Source of the DNA: Neotamlana nanhaiensis
Lineage (GTDB): Bacteria > Bacteroidota > Bacteroidia > Flavobacteriales > Flavobacteriaceae
Direction of reading: 5' to 3'
Assembly (NCBI RefSeq): GCF_000943555.1
Contig: NZ_JTDV01000012.1
Location: 1-41,942, forward strand
DNA length: 41,942 bases
The position numbers and the translations under genes were made by a program. A model generated the notes under the pieces. It worked only from the letters and a program-made list of their open reading frames with translations. It had not been told where the DNA came from and did not search any database. Positions 16,920 through 26,236 of the stretch are shown piece after piece (positions within the stretch are counted from its first letter, which is position 1; each line of letters opens with the position of its first letter).

Positions 16920-18080
16920 ATGAGTAGAGAAATAAAATCAGTAAACTACGGTTTAGAAAAAATATTTGAAGGAGCGCAAGACTTCTTACCATTATTAGGA
17001 ACAGATTATGTAGAATTTTATGTGGGTAATGCCAAACAAGCTGCCCATTTCTACAAAACCGCATTCGGATTTCAATCCTATGCCTACCGCGGATTAGAAA
17101 CTGGCGCAACCGATTCGGTAAGTTATGTGTTAAAGCAAGATAAAATCCGATTGGTATTAACCACACCATTAAATAGCAAATCGCCCATAAACGACCATAT
17201 TGTAAAACACGGAGACGGCGTAAAAGTAGTTGCGCTTTGGGTAGAAGATGCTAGAAAAGCCTATGAAGAAACTACCTCTCGTGGCGCAAAAAGTTATATG
17301 GAACCCAATGTTGAAAAAGACGAACACGGAGAAATAGTACGTTCTGGAATTTATACCTATGGAGAAACGGTACATATTTTTGTTGAGCGTAAAAACTATA
17401 ACGGAGTATTTATGCCTGGTTTCGAAGCGTGGAATTCCGATTACAATCCACCTGTAGCAGGATTAAAATATATAGACCACATGGTAGGAAATGTAGGTTG
17501 GGGGCAAATGAATGTTTGGGTAAAATGGTACGAAGATGTAATGGGGTTTGAAAACTTTTTATCTTTTGACGATTCGCAAATTCACACCGAATATTCAGCC
17601 TTAATGAGTAAGGTAATGTCCAACGGAAATGGACGAATTAAATTCCCAATTAACGAACCTGCCGAAGGTAAAAAACGTTCTCAAATAGAAGAATATTTAG
17701 ATTTTTACGAAGGTGCAGGTGTGCAACACATTGCCGTTGCGACAGATGATATTATTAAAACCGTAACCCAATTACGAAATAACGGCGTAGAATTTTTATC
17801 AACTCCACCCGAAGAATATTACAAAGCAGTTCCAGGGAGATTAGAAGAATTCAGTCACGAATTAAGGGAAGACATCGAAAAGCTAAAAGGTTTAGGTATA
17901 ATGATTGATGCCGACGAAGAAGGCTATTTATTACAAATCTTTACCAAACCAGTAGAAGACAGACCTACCTTGTTTTTTGAAATCATTCAACGAATGGGTG
18001 CACGCGGATTTGGCGCAGGAAACTTTAAAGCCTTGTTTGAATCTATTGAAAGAGAACAAGCGAAAAGAGGAACACTATAA
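16920..18080 (+). CDS. hppD: 4-hydroxyphenylpyruvate dioxygenase
   Basis: This Fe(II) enzyme of the VOC fold converts 4-hydroxyphenylpyruvate to homogentisate, the substrate of the gene before it. Two VOC domains are visible (~28-165 and ~183-345). The three metal ligands fall at H187 (YIDHMVGNV), H270 (GVQHIAVAT) and E354 (LFFEIIQRMGARGFGAGNF); the last motif with its C-terminal helix (NFKALFESIEREQ) is diagnostic of HPPD. At 386 residues it has the usual length. The ATG at 16920 is preceded by a repeat element, not a clear ribosome site. The context, hmgA then hppD, is a minimal tyrosine-catabolism pair; fumarylacetoacetase is not in the window. Confidence 0.96.
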   Translation: MSREIKSVNYGLEKIFEGAQDFLPLLGTDYVEFYVGNAKQAAHFYKTAFGFQSYAYRGLETGATDSVSYVLKQDKIRLVLTTPLNSKSPINDHIVKHGDGVKVVALWVEDARKAYEETTSRGAKSYMEPNVEKDEHGEIVRSGIYTYGETVHIFVERKNYNGVFMPGFEAWNSDYNPPVAGLKYIDHMVGNVGWGQMNVWVKWYEDVMGFENFLSFDDSQIHTEYSALMSKVMSNGNGRIKFPINEPAEGKKRSQIEEYLDFYEGAGVQHIAVATDDIIKTVTQLRNNGVEFLSTPPEEYYKAVPGRLEEFSHELREDIEKLKGLGIMIDADEEGYLLQIFTKPVEDRPTLFFEIIQRMGARGFGAGNFKALFESIEREQAKRGTL

Positions 18081-18095
18081 AAGGTTTATTTGAGT

Positions 18096-18128
18096 AAATC
18101 TGCAAGGTGATATAAACCTTGCAGATTT
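18096..18128. terminator. Hairpin after hppD, possible terminator
   Basis: A perfect 13-bp stem, AAATCTGCAAGGT (18096-18108) against ACCTTGCAGATTT (18116-18128), with a 7-base loop. No T run follows on either strand, so it may stabilise or process the mRNA end or be another dispersed palindromic element rather than a true intrinsic terminator. Confidence 0.55.
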
Positions 18129-18175
18129 AGGTTAACTATTTCAAAAAAATAAATAAAACAATCAAAAGAAATATC

Positions 18176-18697
18176 TTAAAGAAATTTATAGGCGGCACCA
18201 ACCAGCAGATAATTTACTTTCGAGCTAATATCGGCGCTTCCAGTATAAAAATTGTTTAGCTGTATGCCGTATTTAGCCTGCGCACTAATGTTTTCTGTAA
18301 TATTATATTTCGCTCCAAAAACGCCAAAAACGCCAAGTTTGGAGTAGTTGGTAGCGACCTCTTCCAGTAAATAATTTATTGCTGGCCCCGCTAAAAGGCT
18401 AAAATTTTCAGCAACTTCAAAAGCGCCTAAAGTTCCAAAATAAAGCGTTTTATAATCGCCGCTAATAGCTATTAAAAGTTCGGGTTGTATGGCAATAGTT
18501 TCGGTTAAATCTATTTCAGATTGGGCACCTACAAAAAAACCACTGTTTTTAAAATCGAGATCGTAGTCTTCACCATCAACTTTAAAAATTGAATTTAAAT
18601 GTACATAACCTGCCGTTGCAGAAATACTAAAATCTTGTGCAAATGCTTGTAAAGAAAGCATTAAAAAAAGCATAAGGGAACATGTTTTTGTTGTCAT
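18176..18697 (-). CDS. Small outer-membrane beta-barrel protein
   Basis: A 173-residue protein with a signal peptide (cleavage near QAFAQ, ~21) followed by alternating hydrophobic and polar strands (YVHLNSIFKV, GFFVGAQSEIDL, FSLLAGPAINYLL, ISAQAKYGIQL), ending in AAYKFL with a terminal aromatic and leucine. This matches 8-strand OmpX/OmpW-like or 'porin family' barrels of Bacteroidota. A specific function is not evident. It is convergent with hppD and divergent from the DUF3108 gene, with 212 bases between the two starts. Confidence 0.75.
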   Translation of the reverse strand: MTTKTCSLMLFLMLSLQAFAQDFSISATAGYVHLNSIFKVDGEDYDLDFKNSGFFVGAQSEIDLTETIAIQPELLIAISGDYKTLYFGTLGAFEVAENFSLLAGPAINYLLEEVATNYSKLGVFGVFGAKYNITENISAQAKYGIQLNNFYTGSADISSKVNYLLVGAAYKFL

Positions 18698-18826
18698 AAT
18701 GTTTGGATTTTTAATTAATTACAACAACACATCGAATAATTAATTAAATGTGAGCATATTTTGTTAAATCATATAAATTAAACGTTAAGACTTTAGTTAA
18801 TAAAAAAGTAGTCTGAATAAATTTTA

Positions 18827-18834
18827 TATTTTTG
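18827..18834 (+). promoter_or_regulatory. Candidate -7 promoter element for the DUF3108-tdo-M23-pgi run
   Basis: TATTTTTG matches TAnnTTTG fully. It lies 75 bases before the DUF3108 start, in the divergent gap. No good -33 TTG is seen at the expected distance, so confidence is limited. Confidence 0.4.
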
Positions 18835-18909
18835 GAATGGTAATTGTAATTTCAACTTACACAATAAATTATTTTAAAAGAAGTTACAAAGAAAACAGCC
18901 CGCTAAATC

Positions 18910-19686
18910 ATGAAAAAATTACTGCTATTAATACTTACAATTGTTTTGCTACCCAAAGTAAATGCTCAAGAACCTGCTTTCGATACTGGCGAATGGTTTA
19001 AATTTAGAATGAGTTATAGCGGTTGGGCTAAGGCAGGAAATGCTACCTTAAAAGTAAACGAATCGAGTGTTAATAATAAAGAGGTGTATCATGTAGTAGG
19101 TAAAGGCTGGACAACAGGTTTAATAAAATGGTTTTTTAAGGTTGAAGATAGGTATGAAAGCTATTTCGATAAAAATAGCTTAGTGCCCTATAAGTTTGTT
19201 AGAAAAATTGATGAAGGCGGTCACACCAAAGATATTGTGATAAACTTCGACCAAGAAAAAAACAAAGCGCACGTTAACAACATAAAACATAAAACGAAAA
19301 AGGTTTTTAATACCGAACCTAACATTCAAGATATGGTATCCACTTTTTATTATCTAAGAAATAAACTAGATACCGATGGGATGAAACCTGGGGATGAGGT
19401 GCGTATTGATATGTTTTTTGACGAAGAAAATTATGGTTTTAAACTAAAGTATTTAGGTGAAGAAACCATCGATACAGAGTTTGGTGATGTTGAGTCTTTA
19501 AAGTTTCGTCCTTATGTAATGGCGGGGCGCGTTTTTAAAGAAGAAGAAAGTTTAACACTGTGGGTGTCTAAAGATAAAAATAAGTTACCTTTGCGTATCA
19601 AAGCCGATTTAGCCGTAGGTTCTTTGCGAGCCGATTTAGAAGCTTTTAAAGGTTTAAAACATCCGTTTAAAATAGTTGTTAATTAA
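18910..19686 (+). CDS. DUF3108-domain exported protein
   Basis: A 258-residue protein with a signal peptide (cleavage near VNAQE, ~20). The body has the DUF3108 pattern: GEWFKFRMSYSGWAKAGNATL near the N-terminus, DRYESYFD, then DMVSTFYYLRN, and a final LWVSKDKNKLPLRIKADLAVGSLRADLE. Members are predicted periplasmic beta-sandwich proteins of unknown role. It is the first gene of a dense run: tryptophan dioxygenase starts 9 bases later, with the M23 peptidase and pgi following. Its upstream region carries the only promoter-like element of the run. Confidence 0.85.
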   Translation: MKKLLLLILTIVLLPKVNAQEPAFDTGEWFKFRMSYSGWAKAGNATLKVNESSVNNKEVYHVVGKGWTTGLIKWFFKVEDRYESYFDKNSLVPYKFVRKIDEGGHTKDIVINFDQEKNKAHVNNIKHKTKKVFNTEPNIQDMVSTFYYLRNKLDTDGMKPGDEVRIDMFFDEENYGFKLKYLGEETIDTEFGDVESLKFRPYVMAGRVFKEEESLTLWVSKDKNKLPLRIKADLAVGSLRADLEAFKGLKHPFKIVVN

Positions 19687-19695
19687 TTACAGGTC

Positions 19696-20613
19696 TTGAG
19701 CTCTAAAATAAACGATCAACTTAAAGAAAAATACGATAGCATAAACCAAGATGTAGAGGCGCATCTAGAAGGGTTATTGCACAGTAAACCCATAAATTAT
19801 TGGGATTATATTCAAACCGATGCCTTGCTAAGTCTTCAGGTGCAACGTACTGTTTTTCCAGACGAGAACGTTTTTATAATGTATCATCAAATTTCCGAAC
19901 TACTGTTCAAAATGATACTAAGTGAAATAGAACAAGTTGCGAAAACCGAAGACATTTCAGTCGATATTTTTACCGATAAAATCATGCGTGTAAGTCGTTA
20001 TTTCGATGTGCTTACATCATCTTTTAGTATTATGAAAGACGGCATGGATATCGAGCAGTACAACAAATTTAGAACCACTTTAACACCAGCAAGTGGTTTT
20101 CAGAGTGCACAATATCGTAAAATTGAATTTGCTTCAACCGAGTTAATTAATTTAATAGATAACCGTTTTAGAAAAACCATTAACCGAAACTCGTCTTACG
20201 AACATGCTTTTGAACATTTGTATTGGCAAGCGGCTGGCAAAGATTTTAAAACGGGTAAAAAAACATACACTTTAACAGCTTTTGAAGCGCGTTATAAAGA
20301 GGAATTTATTAGATTTACTAAGTTTTACCAGTTTAATAATTTGTGGACAAAATTTAAGGGGCTTCCTGAAGGCGCGCAGTCTAACGAAGCTCTTGTAAAA
20401 GCCATGAGACATTACGATTATACTGTAAATATAAAGTGGGTAATGGCGCATTATACAACAGCAAATCATTATTTAAACATTGGTGGAAAAACTGCCGAAG
20501 CTACTGGTGGTAGCGAGTGGGTAAAATATATGCATCCTAAATATCAAAAACGAATATTTTTTCCAGATTTATGGACAGAAAACGAAATAGCAACGTGGGG
20601 AACAGATTTGTAA
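19696..20613 (+). CDS. Tryptophan 2,3-dioxygenase family protein
   Basis: A 305-residue heme dioxygenase that would open the indole ring of tryptophan to N-formylkynurenine. By comparison with Xanthomonas TDO: FIMYHQISELLFK carries the distal His (H64) and a conserved Phe (F60); FRTTLTPASGFQSAQYRKIEF carries the substrate-carboxylate Arg (R126); and the heme-ligand His is H252 in WVMAHYTTANHYLNIGGK. Two departures are a PDE in place of the usual HDE before the distal His, and TAEATGGSEW in place of the RGTGGSSG loop, so substrate range could differ. The start is TTG at 19696, with an AGG just upstream. No kynurenine-pathway partner is nearby. Confidence 0.88.
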   Translation: MSSKINDQLKEKYDSINQDVEAHLEGLLHSKPINYWDYIQTDALLSLQVQRTVFPDENVFIMYHQISELLFKMILSEIEQVAKTEDISVDIFTDKIMRVSRYFDVLTSSFSIMKDGMDIEQYNKFRTTLTPASGFQSAQYRKIEFASTELINLIDNRFRKTINRNSSYEHAFEHLYWQAAGKDFKTGKKTYTLTAFEARYKEEFIRFTKFYQFNNLWTKFKGLPEGAQSNEALVKAMRHYDYTVNIKWVMAHYTTANHYLNIGGKTAEATGGSEWVKYMHPKYQKRIFFPDLWTENEIATWGTDL

Positions 20614-21887
20614 TAGCATTAATTGCAGCAGTCTGTTTTGTAGGTTGTAAAAATGAAGTTGAAAAACCTGAAACCGAAAATACCGAATTGGCCGTTGTTG
20701 AAAAGCCAGTAGAACCAGAAGAATTTGGTTTTAAACTAAACGATTACATAGTAAAACGCGATACCGTTCGAAAAGGAGATACTTTTGGGATAATATTGGA
20801 TAGAAACCATGTAGAATACCCAAAAATATTTCAAATCGCCGAAAAAGCTAAAGATACTTTCGATATTAGAAAGCTTCAACTAGGTAAACCTTACACTTTA
20901 CTTTGTGCTAAAGATTCTTTAGAAACACCACAGGTATTCATTTATCAGCCTAATAAAGAAGATTACGTGGTTATAAATTTTAAAGATTCTATTCATGCTT
21001 TTAAAAGCAGTAAACCAATAACTTATGTTGAAAAAATTATAACAGGAGTTATTAATAGCAGTATTTCTGAAACATTAGATGAACAAGGCGTAAGTGCGGT
21101 TTTAACCAATATGTTAGCCGATAATATTTATGCTTGGACCATCGATTTTCGCAGGTTACAAAAAGGCGATCGTTTTAAAGTTATTTATACCGATAAGTAC
21201 ATTGATGATAGTATTTACACTGGTGTTCACGATGTAAAAGCAGCCTATTTCGAGCATAACCATGAACCTTTTTATGCGTTTCAATTCGAAACGGATTCAG
21301 TTAAAGGCATCATCGATTATTTTAATGAAGAAGCTAAAAACTTGCGTCGTGCTTTTTTAAAGTCGCCAATCGAATTCGGAAGAATTTCTTCAAGATATAA
21401 TTTAAATCGTCGCATTGCTTACTACGGTTATAAAGTACGCCCGCACAAGGGTACCGATTTTGCTGCTGCCGTTGGTACTCCAATTCGTGCCACAGCAAAT
21501 GGTACTGTAACCGAATCTACACGTCGTGGTGGTAATGGTAAATTTGTTAAAATTCGACATAATGCTACTTTCGAGACCCAATATTTACACATGAGTAAGC
21601 GCCTAGTAAAAGTAGGGCAATTTGTAAAACAAGGCGATGTTATTGGTTTAGTTGGTATGACGGGTAATACAGGCGGACCACATGTTTGTTACCGTTTTTG
21701 GGTAAACGGAAGGCAGGTCGATCCGTTTAAACAAAAATTACCAGAAGCGAAACCTATATCCGATTCTTTAAAAACAAAATATTTAGATTTTATCAAGCCT
21801 ATAAAATATAAACTTGATAATACATTTTTTGAGCCCGAAATTGATGAACAGCCCGAACAAACTGTAATAACGCAAGCAAACTCATAA
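20571..21887 (+). CDS. M23-family (LytM) peptidase lipoprotein
   Basis: A 438-residue protein with a lipoprotein signal (basic start, hydrophobic core, FVGC with C26). Residues ~55-260 form a long N-terminal region (LysM/OapA-like, FVIALI excluded), then a LytM domain at ~285-390. Metal site: H292 and D296 in HKGTD, H340 in YLHMS and H371 in GPHVCYRFW. The second position of the usual H-x-H motif is cysteine (C373). Family members cut peptidoglycan cross-links; some are inactive adaptors. It overlaps the tdo 3' end by 43 bases from this ATG; a GTG at 20595 is a possible alternative start but would shorten the basic region. pgi follows after 6 bases. Confidence 0.88.
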   Translation: MDRKRNSNVGNRFVIALIAAVCFVGCKNEVEKPETENTELAVVEKPVEPEEFGFKLNDYIVKRDTVRKGDTFGIILDRNHVEYPKIFQIAEKAKDTFDIRKLQLGKPYTLLCAKDSLETPQVFIYQPNKEDYVVINFKDSIHAFKSSKPITYVEKIITGVINSSISETLDEQGVSAVLTNMLADNIYAWTIDFRRLQKGDRFKVIYTDKYIDDSIYTGVHDVKAAYFEHNHEPFYAFQFETDSVKGIIDYFNEEAKNLRRAFLKSPIEFGRISSRYNLNRRIAYYGYKVRPHKGTDFAAAVGTPIRATANGTVTESTRRGGNGKFVKIRHNATFETQYLHMSKRLVKVGQFVKQGDVIGLVGMTGNTGGPHVCYRFWVNGRQVDPFKQKLPEAKPISDSLKTKYLDFIKPIKYKLDNTFFEPEIDEQPEQTVITQANS

Positions 21888-21893
21888 CAAACA

Positions 21894-23513
21894 ATGGCAT
21901 TACCAACAGTAAATCCAACCACAACAAACGCTTGGAAAAAACTTCAAGCGCATTTCGAAGATGTAAAAAACACGCACATGAAAGAATTATTTGCTCAAGA
22001 TGTAGATCGAGCAAATAAAAATTCGATTAAATGGGATGATTTTTACGTAGATTTTTCAAAAAACAGAATTACAGACCAAACCCTAAAGCTTTTACTAGAA
22101 TTAGCCGAAGATGTTAAGTTGAAGGATGCTATTGCTAGTCAGTTTTCTGGCGAAAAAATAAATCAAACCGAAGGAAGAGCCGTTTTACATACGGCATTGC
22201 GTGCACCAAAAGACGCTCAGTTTTTTGTTGATGGGGAAAATGTAATGCCAGAAGTTTATGAAGTTCAAGATAAAATTGAAAGCTTTACAAATAAAGTTGT
22301 AAACGGAGAACTAAAAGGTTTTACAGGAAAAGCATTTACACATGTTGTAAATATAGGTATTGGCGGATCCGATTTAGGACCAGCTATGGTAGTTGATGCG
22401 CTTCAGTATTACAAAAATCAATTAACAACTTATTTTGTTAGTAATGTAGATGGCGATCATGTAAACGAGGTTATTAAAAAGTTAGATCCAGAAACAACGT
22501 TGTTTGTTGTGGTGTCTAAAACCTTTACTACGCAAGAAACCCTATCAAACGCAAATACATTAAAATCGTGGTTTTTGCAATCGGGAACAGAGGCAGATAT
22601 TGCGAAACACTTCGTAGCTGTATCAACAAATCTTGAGAAGGTAAAAGAATTTGGTATCGATGCCAATAATATTTTCCCAATGTGGGATTGGGTTGGTGGT
22701 CGTTTCTCATTATGGAGTGCTGTAGGTTTATCAATAAGTTTAGCTGTTGGATATAAAAATTATAGCAGTTTATTGGTAGGCGCTCATAAAATGGACGAAC
22801 ATTTCAAAACAGCAAGTTTCGATAGTAATATTCCAGTTGTATTAGCTTTAATTAGTGTTTGGTACAATAACTTTTTTGGAGCAGAAACTGAGGCAATCAT
22901 ACCATATTCGCAATACCTAAATCAGTTTGCAACGTATTTGCAGCAGGGTATTATGGAAAGTAATGGTAAAAGCGTCGATAGAAATGGAAACCCAATAGAT
23001 TACCAAACAGGAACTATAATTTGGGGCGAACCAGGAACAAATTCGCAGCACGCATTCTTCCAATTAATACATCAAGGCACAAAATTAATTCCAGCCGATT
23101 TTATTGGTTTTGCTGAATCGCTACATGGTAATACAGATCATCACGATAAATTAACATCGAACTTTTTAGCGCAAACCGAAGCGTTGTTAAATGGTAAAAC
23201 TGAAGCTGAAGTTGTAGGTGAAGGAACAGAAGAATCTATAATTCCATTTAAAATATTTCAAGGAAATAAACCAACAAACACCATTTTTGTAAAAAAGCTT
23301 ACGCCAGAAAGTTTAGGAAAGCTTATTGCGATGTACGAACATAAAATATTTGTACAAGGCATCATATGGAATATATTTAGTTATGACCAATTTGGTGTAG
23401 AACTCGGAAAGCAACTAGCAAATAAAATTTTACAGGAATTTAACACATCCGAAGTGAAGCCACACGATTCTTCAACTCAAAATTTGTTAAAGTATTATAA
23501 GAGTTTTAAGTAA
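21894..23513 (+). CDS. pgi: Glucose-6-phosphate isomerase
   Basis: This glycolytic enzyme interconverts glucose-6-phosphate and fructose-6-phosphate. Family signatures are plain: [15 protein letters not shown], the substrate site [15 protein letters not shown] (~151-165), the SIS domains with [25 protein letters not shown], and the late [18 protein letters not shown] that precedes the catalytic Lys. At 539 residues it is the usual length. Six bases separate it from the M23 gene, and a strong terminator follows, closing the four-gene run. Confidence 0.97.
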   Translation: MALPTVNPTTTNAWKKLQAHFEDVKNTHMKELFAQDVDRANKNSIKWDDFYVDFSKNRITDQTLKLLLELAEDVKLKDAIASQFSGEKINQTEGRAVLHTALRAPKDAQFFVDGENVMPEVYEVQDKIESFTNKVVNGELKGFTGKAFTHVVNIGIGGSDLGPAMVVDALQYYKNQLTTYFVSNVDGDHVNEVIKKLDPETTLFVVVSKTFTTQETLSNANTLKSWFLQSGTEADIAKHFVAVSTNLEKVKEFGIDANNIFPMWDWVGGRFSLWSAVGLSISLAVGYKNYSSLLVGAHKMDEHFKTASFDSNIPVVLALISVWYNNFFGAETEAIIPYSQYLNQFATYLQQGIMESNGKSVDRNGNPIDYQTGTIIWGEPGTNSQHAFFQLIHQGTKLIPADFIGFAESLHGNTDHHDKLTSNFLAQTEALLNGKTEAEVVGEGTEESIIPFKIFQGNKPTNTIFVKKLTPESLGKLIAMYEHKIFVQGIIWNIFSYDQFGVELGKQLANKILQEFNTSEVKPHDSSTQNLLKYYKSFK

Positions 23514-23548
23514 AACTTTGAATTTTTTACACTAAAAAATTGACAGAG

Positions 23549-23584
23549 CTCATTATTTTTCATTGAAATAATGAGTTTTTTTTT
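23549..23584. terminator. Rho-independent terminator
   Basis: CTCATTATTT (23549-23558) pairs perfectly with AAATAATGAG (23566-23575), followed by nine T. It ends the DUF3108-tdo-M23-pgi transcript. Confidence 0.9.
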
Positions 23585-23610
23585 GGTTTAAAAGTCATTT
23601 TCTTAACGGT

Positions 23611-23646
23611 TTGTTAATATTGGATGGTATATTATGCGTATTTTTG
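23611..23646 (+). promoter_or_regulatory. Candidate promoter of the TonB receptor operon
   Basis: TATTTTTG (23639-23646) fits the Bacteroidota -7 consensus. TTG triplets upstream at 23611 and 23620 give spacers of 25 and 16 bases, both outside the ideal 17-23. The start codon is 47 bases downstream. Confidence 0.5.
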
Positions 23647-23692
23647 CACCGACTAATTTCAAAAAATAAATAATTAATTCTTTTTTAAAATT

Positions 23693-26224
23693 ATGAGAAA
23701 AATTACTCAAAATTTAATAATGGCCGTAGCTTTATTGTTTTCTGCGGTTGTTATGGCACAAAGTACTGTAACAGGTACGGTATTGGAAGCAGGAACAAAT
23801 ATTCCTTTACCAGGTGCAAACGTTATTGAAAAAGGTACAACAAATGGTGTGGTAACAGACTTTGATGGTAACTTTACAATAACTACAAAAGGGTCTTCTG
23901 GAGAGCTAGTTATCTCTTATGTTGGCTATACTACAAAAACCGTTGCTTATTCTGGCGCTGGTTTAGGGAAAATTTACTTAGAATCTAGTCAGGTAGGTCT
24001 AGAAGAAGTGCAAATTATTGCTTCAGTTGCAGTAGATAGAAAAACGCCTGTAGCGGTTTCTACAATTAAAGCTGAAGACATTTCATTAAAGTTAAGTACA
24101 CAGGAATTTCCTGAAATTTTAAAGTCTACTCCAGGTGTTTATGCTACTAGACAAGGTGGTGGTTACGGTGATGGTAGAATAAACTTAAGAGGTTTTAGTT
24201 CTGCTAACGTCGCGGTAATGATTAACGGTGTGCCAGTTAACGATATGGAAAACGGTGCAGTTTACTGGTCTAACTGGGCTGGTTTAGGAGATGTGACTTC
24301 ATCTATGCAAGTACAAAGAGGTTTAGGAGCTTCAAAAGTGGCTGTGCCTTCAGTTGGTGGTACAATCAACATCATAACTAAAAGTACTGATGCCGAACAA
24401 GGAGGAAGTGTTTACTCTTCAATAGCTAACAATGGCTACTTAAAATATGGTATGACTTATTCTACTGGACTGTCAGAAAAAGGTTTTGCAGCAACAGTTA
24501 GTGCTTCAAAAATATCTGGTGATGGTTATGTAGATGGAACTGAATTTTCTGGATATAACTATTTTTTAAGCTTATCTCAACAGTTAAGCGAAACTAACCG
24601 TTTAACATTTACGGCTTTTGGTGCGCAACAAACTCATGGACAACGTTACAACCGTTCTACAATTGCAGAATTACAAGCAACTGATGCTGGACCTAGAAGA
24701 GCTAACAAAGACTGGGGTATAAAAAATGGTGAAGTATATCATCAGTCATATAACTTCTACCACAAGCCACAAATGTCTTTAAACCATTTATGGGATATTA
24801 ATGACAACTCGGTGTTATCTACAGCAGTATATGCGTCTTTTGGATCTGGTGGAGGTCGTAGAGATGAAGGATCTAAAATTGGATCATCAGAATATAGAAT
24901 TGGATCAGCAGGATTACAACCAATTGATTTTGATCGAATCATAGAAGAAAATAAGGCAAACGGTGTTGCTGGATCATCAGACATCATTTCTTCTTCAAGA
25001 AACTCTCATGAGTGGTATGGTGTTTTATCAACATATAAAAATACAATTAATGATCAATTAGTATTATCTGGTGGTTTAGATGCGCGTTATTATATTGGTT
25101 CTCACTGGTATCAAGTAGATGACTTGTTAGGTGGTGACTTCTATTTAGACAACGAAGAAAGAACATTTGCTTTTGGACAGCCTCTTCAAGTTGGTGATAA
25201 GTATAATAAAGATTATGATGGCGTAGTAAAAAGAGCGGGAGTTTTTGTTCAAGCAGAATACCAAGTTAATGAGAAGTTCAACTTATTTATGGCTGCCGAT
25301 GTTTCGAATACAGGTTACCAACAAAAGGAATATATGAATAGAACAATCACTGGTTCAAGAGAGTCAGATGTTGTAAACTTTCTTGCAGGAGGTATTAAAG
25401 GTGGTGGTAACTATAACATCGATGGTACAAACAATGTGTTTATTAATGTTGGATATTTCTCTAAAGCGCCTTTCTTAGATGCAGTTTTCTTGAGTGAGGA
25501 TGATATTTATGCAAACGAAGAAGCTGTAAACGAAAAAGTGTTTAGTGCTGAGTTAGGTTACGGATACAGAAGTGATAAATTAAGTGCTAATGTTAATTTA
25601 TACTACACAAATTGGTTAGATAAAGCAGAAGCAGGTTCAGTTGGAACAGGTGATGAGCTGTTTTTCTATAACTTGCTAGGAATTGATGCTACACACATGG
25701 GTATTGAGTTCGATTTCAAATATAGAGCTACAAGTCAGTTAACAGTAACAGGAATGGCTTCTATTGGAGATTGGAAATGGGCTAGTAACACAACAAGTCC
25801 TATAAGAAACCAGGCAGGAGAGCAAATTGATGTGGTTGAGGTTTATGCAGATGGTATTAAGGTAGGTGATGCTGCTCAAACTACCTTTGCTTTAGGTTTA
25901 GACTATAAATTAGCACCAAAATCTAACATTTATGCAGATTATAACTTTGCAGGTGATAACTACGCTTCTTATGATGTTACAAACAGAGCTAGTCAAGATT
26001 TACCAGATGTATGGAAAATACCGGATTTTGGTTTATTCGACTTGGGTTTACGTCATTCTTTCCAGTTGGGATCTTTTGATGCAACTTTAAACGGTAAAAT
26101 AAACAATGTATTCAATACAGAGTATATTTCTGATGCTAACGACATTGATGGAACAGCTGCAACTGCATTAGTATATTACGGTGCAGGAAGAACTTACAGT
26201 GTAGGTTTAAAAGTTAAATTTTAA
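23693..26224 (+). CDS. TonB-dependent outer-membrane receptor
   Basis: An 843-residue receptor that imports a substrate through the outer membrane using TonB energy. A signal peptide (cleavage near VMAQ, ~23) is followed by a carboxypeptidase-regulatory-like beta domain at ~25-100 (VTGTVLEAGTNIPLPGANV, VTDFDGNFTI). The plug is at ~115-235 (VAVSTIKAEDI, STPGVYATRQGGG, INLRGFSSANVAVMINGVP), and a 22-strand-type barrel ends in YSVGLKVKF. The gene lies 12 bases before the YGNF-repeat lipoprotein gene, which probably takes the place of a SusD-like surface partner. A lipoprotein nuclease follows. The cargo is not shown by the sequence. Confidence 0.93.
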   Translation: MRKITQNLIMAVALLFSAVVMAQSTVTGTVLEAGTNIPLPGANVIEKGTTNGVVTDFDGNFTITTKGSSGELVISYVGYTTKTVAYSGAGLGKIYLESSQVGLEEVQIIASVAVDRKTPVAVSTIKAEDISLKLSTQEFPEILKSTPGVYATRQGGGYGDGRINLRGFSSANVAVMINGVPVNDMENGAVYWSNWAGLGDVTSSMQVQRGLGASKVAVPSVGGTINIITKSTDAEQGGSVYSSIANNGYLKYGMTYSTGLSEKGFAATVSASKISGDGYVDGTEFSGYNYFLSLSQQLSETNRLTFTAFGAQQTHGQRYNRSTIAELQATDAGPRRANKDWGIKNGEVYHQSYNFYHKPQMSLNHLWDINDNSVLSTAVYASFGSGGGRRDEGSKIGSSEYRIGSAGLQPIDFDRIIEENKANGVAGSSDIISSSRNSHEWYGVLSTYKNTINDQLVLSGGLDARYYIGSHWYQVDDLLGGDFYLDNEERTFAFGQPLQVGDKYNKDYDGVVKRAGVFVQAEYQVNEKFNLFMAADVSNTGYQQKEYMNRTITGSRESDVVNFLAGGIKGGGNYNIDGTNNVFINVGYFSKAPFLDAVFLSEDDIYANEEAVNEKVFSAELGYGYRSDKLSANVNLYYTNWLDKAEAGSVGTGDELFFYNLLGIDATHMGIEFDFKYRATSQLTVTGMASIGDWKWASNTTSPIRNQAGEQIDVVEVYADGIKVGDAAQTTFALGLDYKLAPKSNIYADYNFAGDNYASYDVTNRASQDLPDVWKIPDFGLFDLGLRHSFQLGSFDATLNGKINNVFNTEYISDANDIDGTAATALVYYGAGRTYSVGLKVKF

Positions 26225-26236
26225 AAAAAAACGATT

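Noticed and set aside
19696-20613. Possible loss of the catalytic histidine in the tryptophan dioxygenase (PDE instead of HDE)
   Set aside because: On closer alignment the distal His is the one in HQISELLF (H64), which is present; the changed His is next to it and not the catalytic one.
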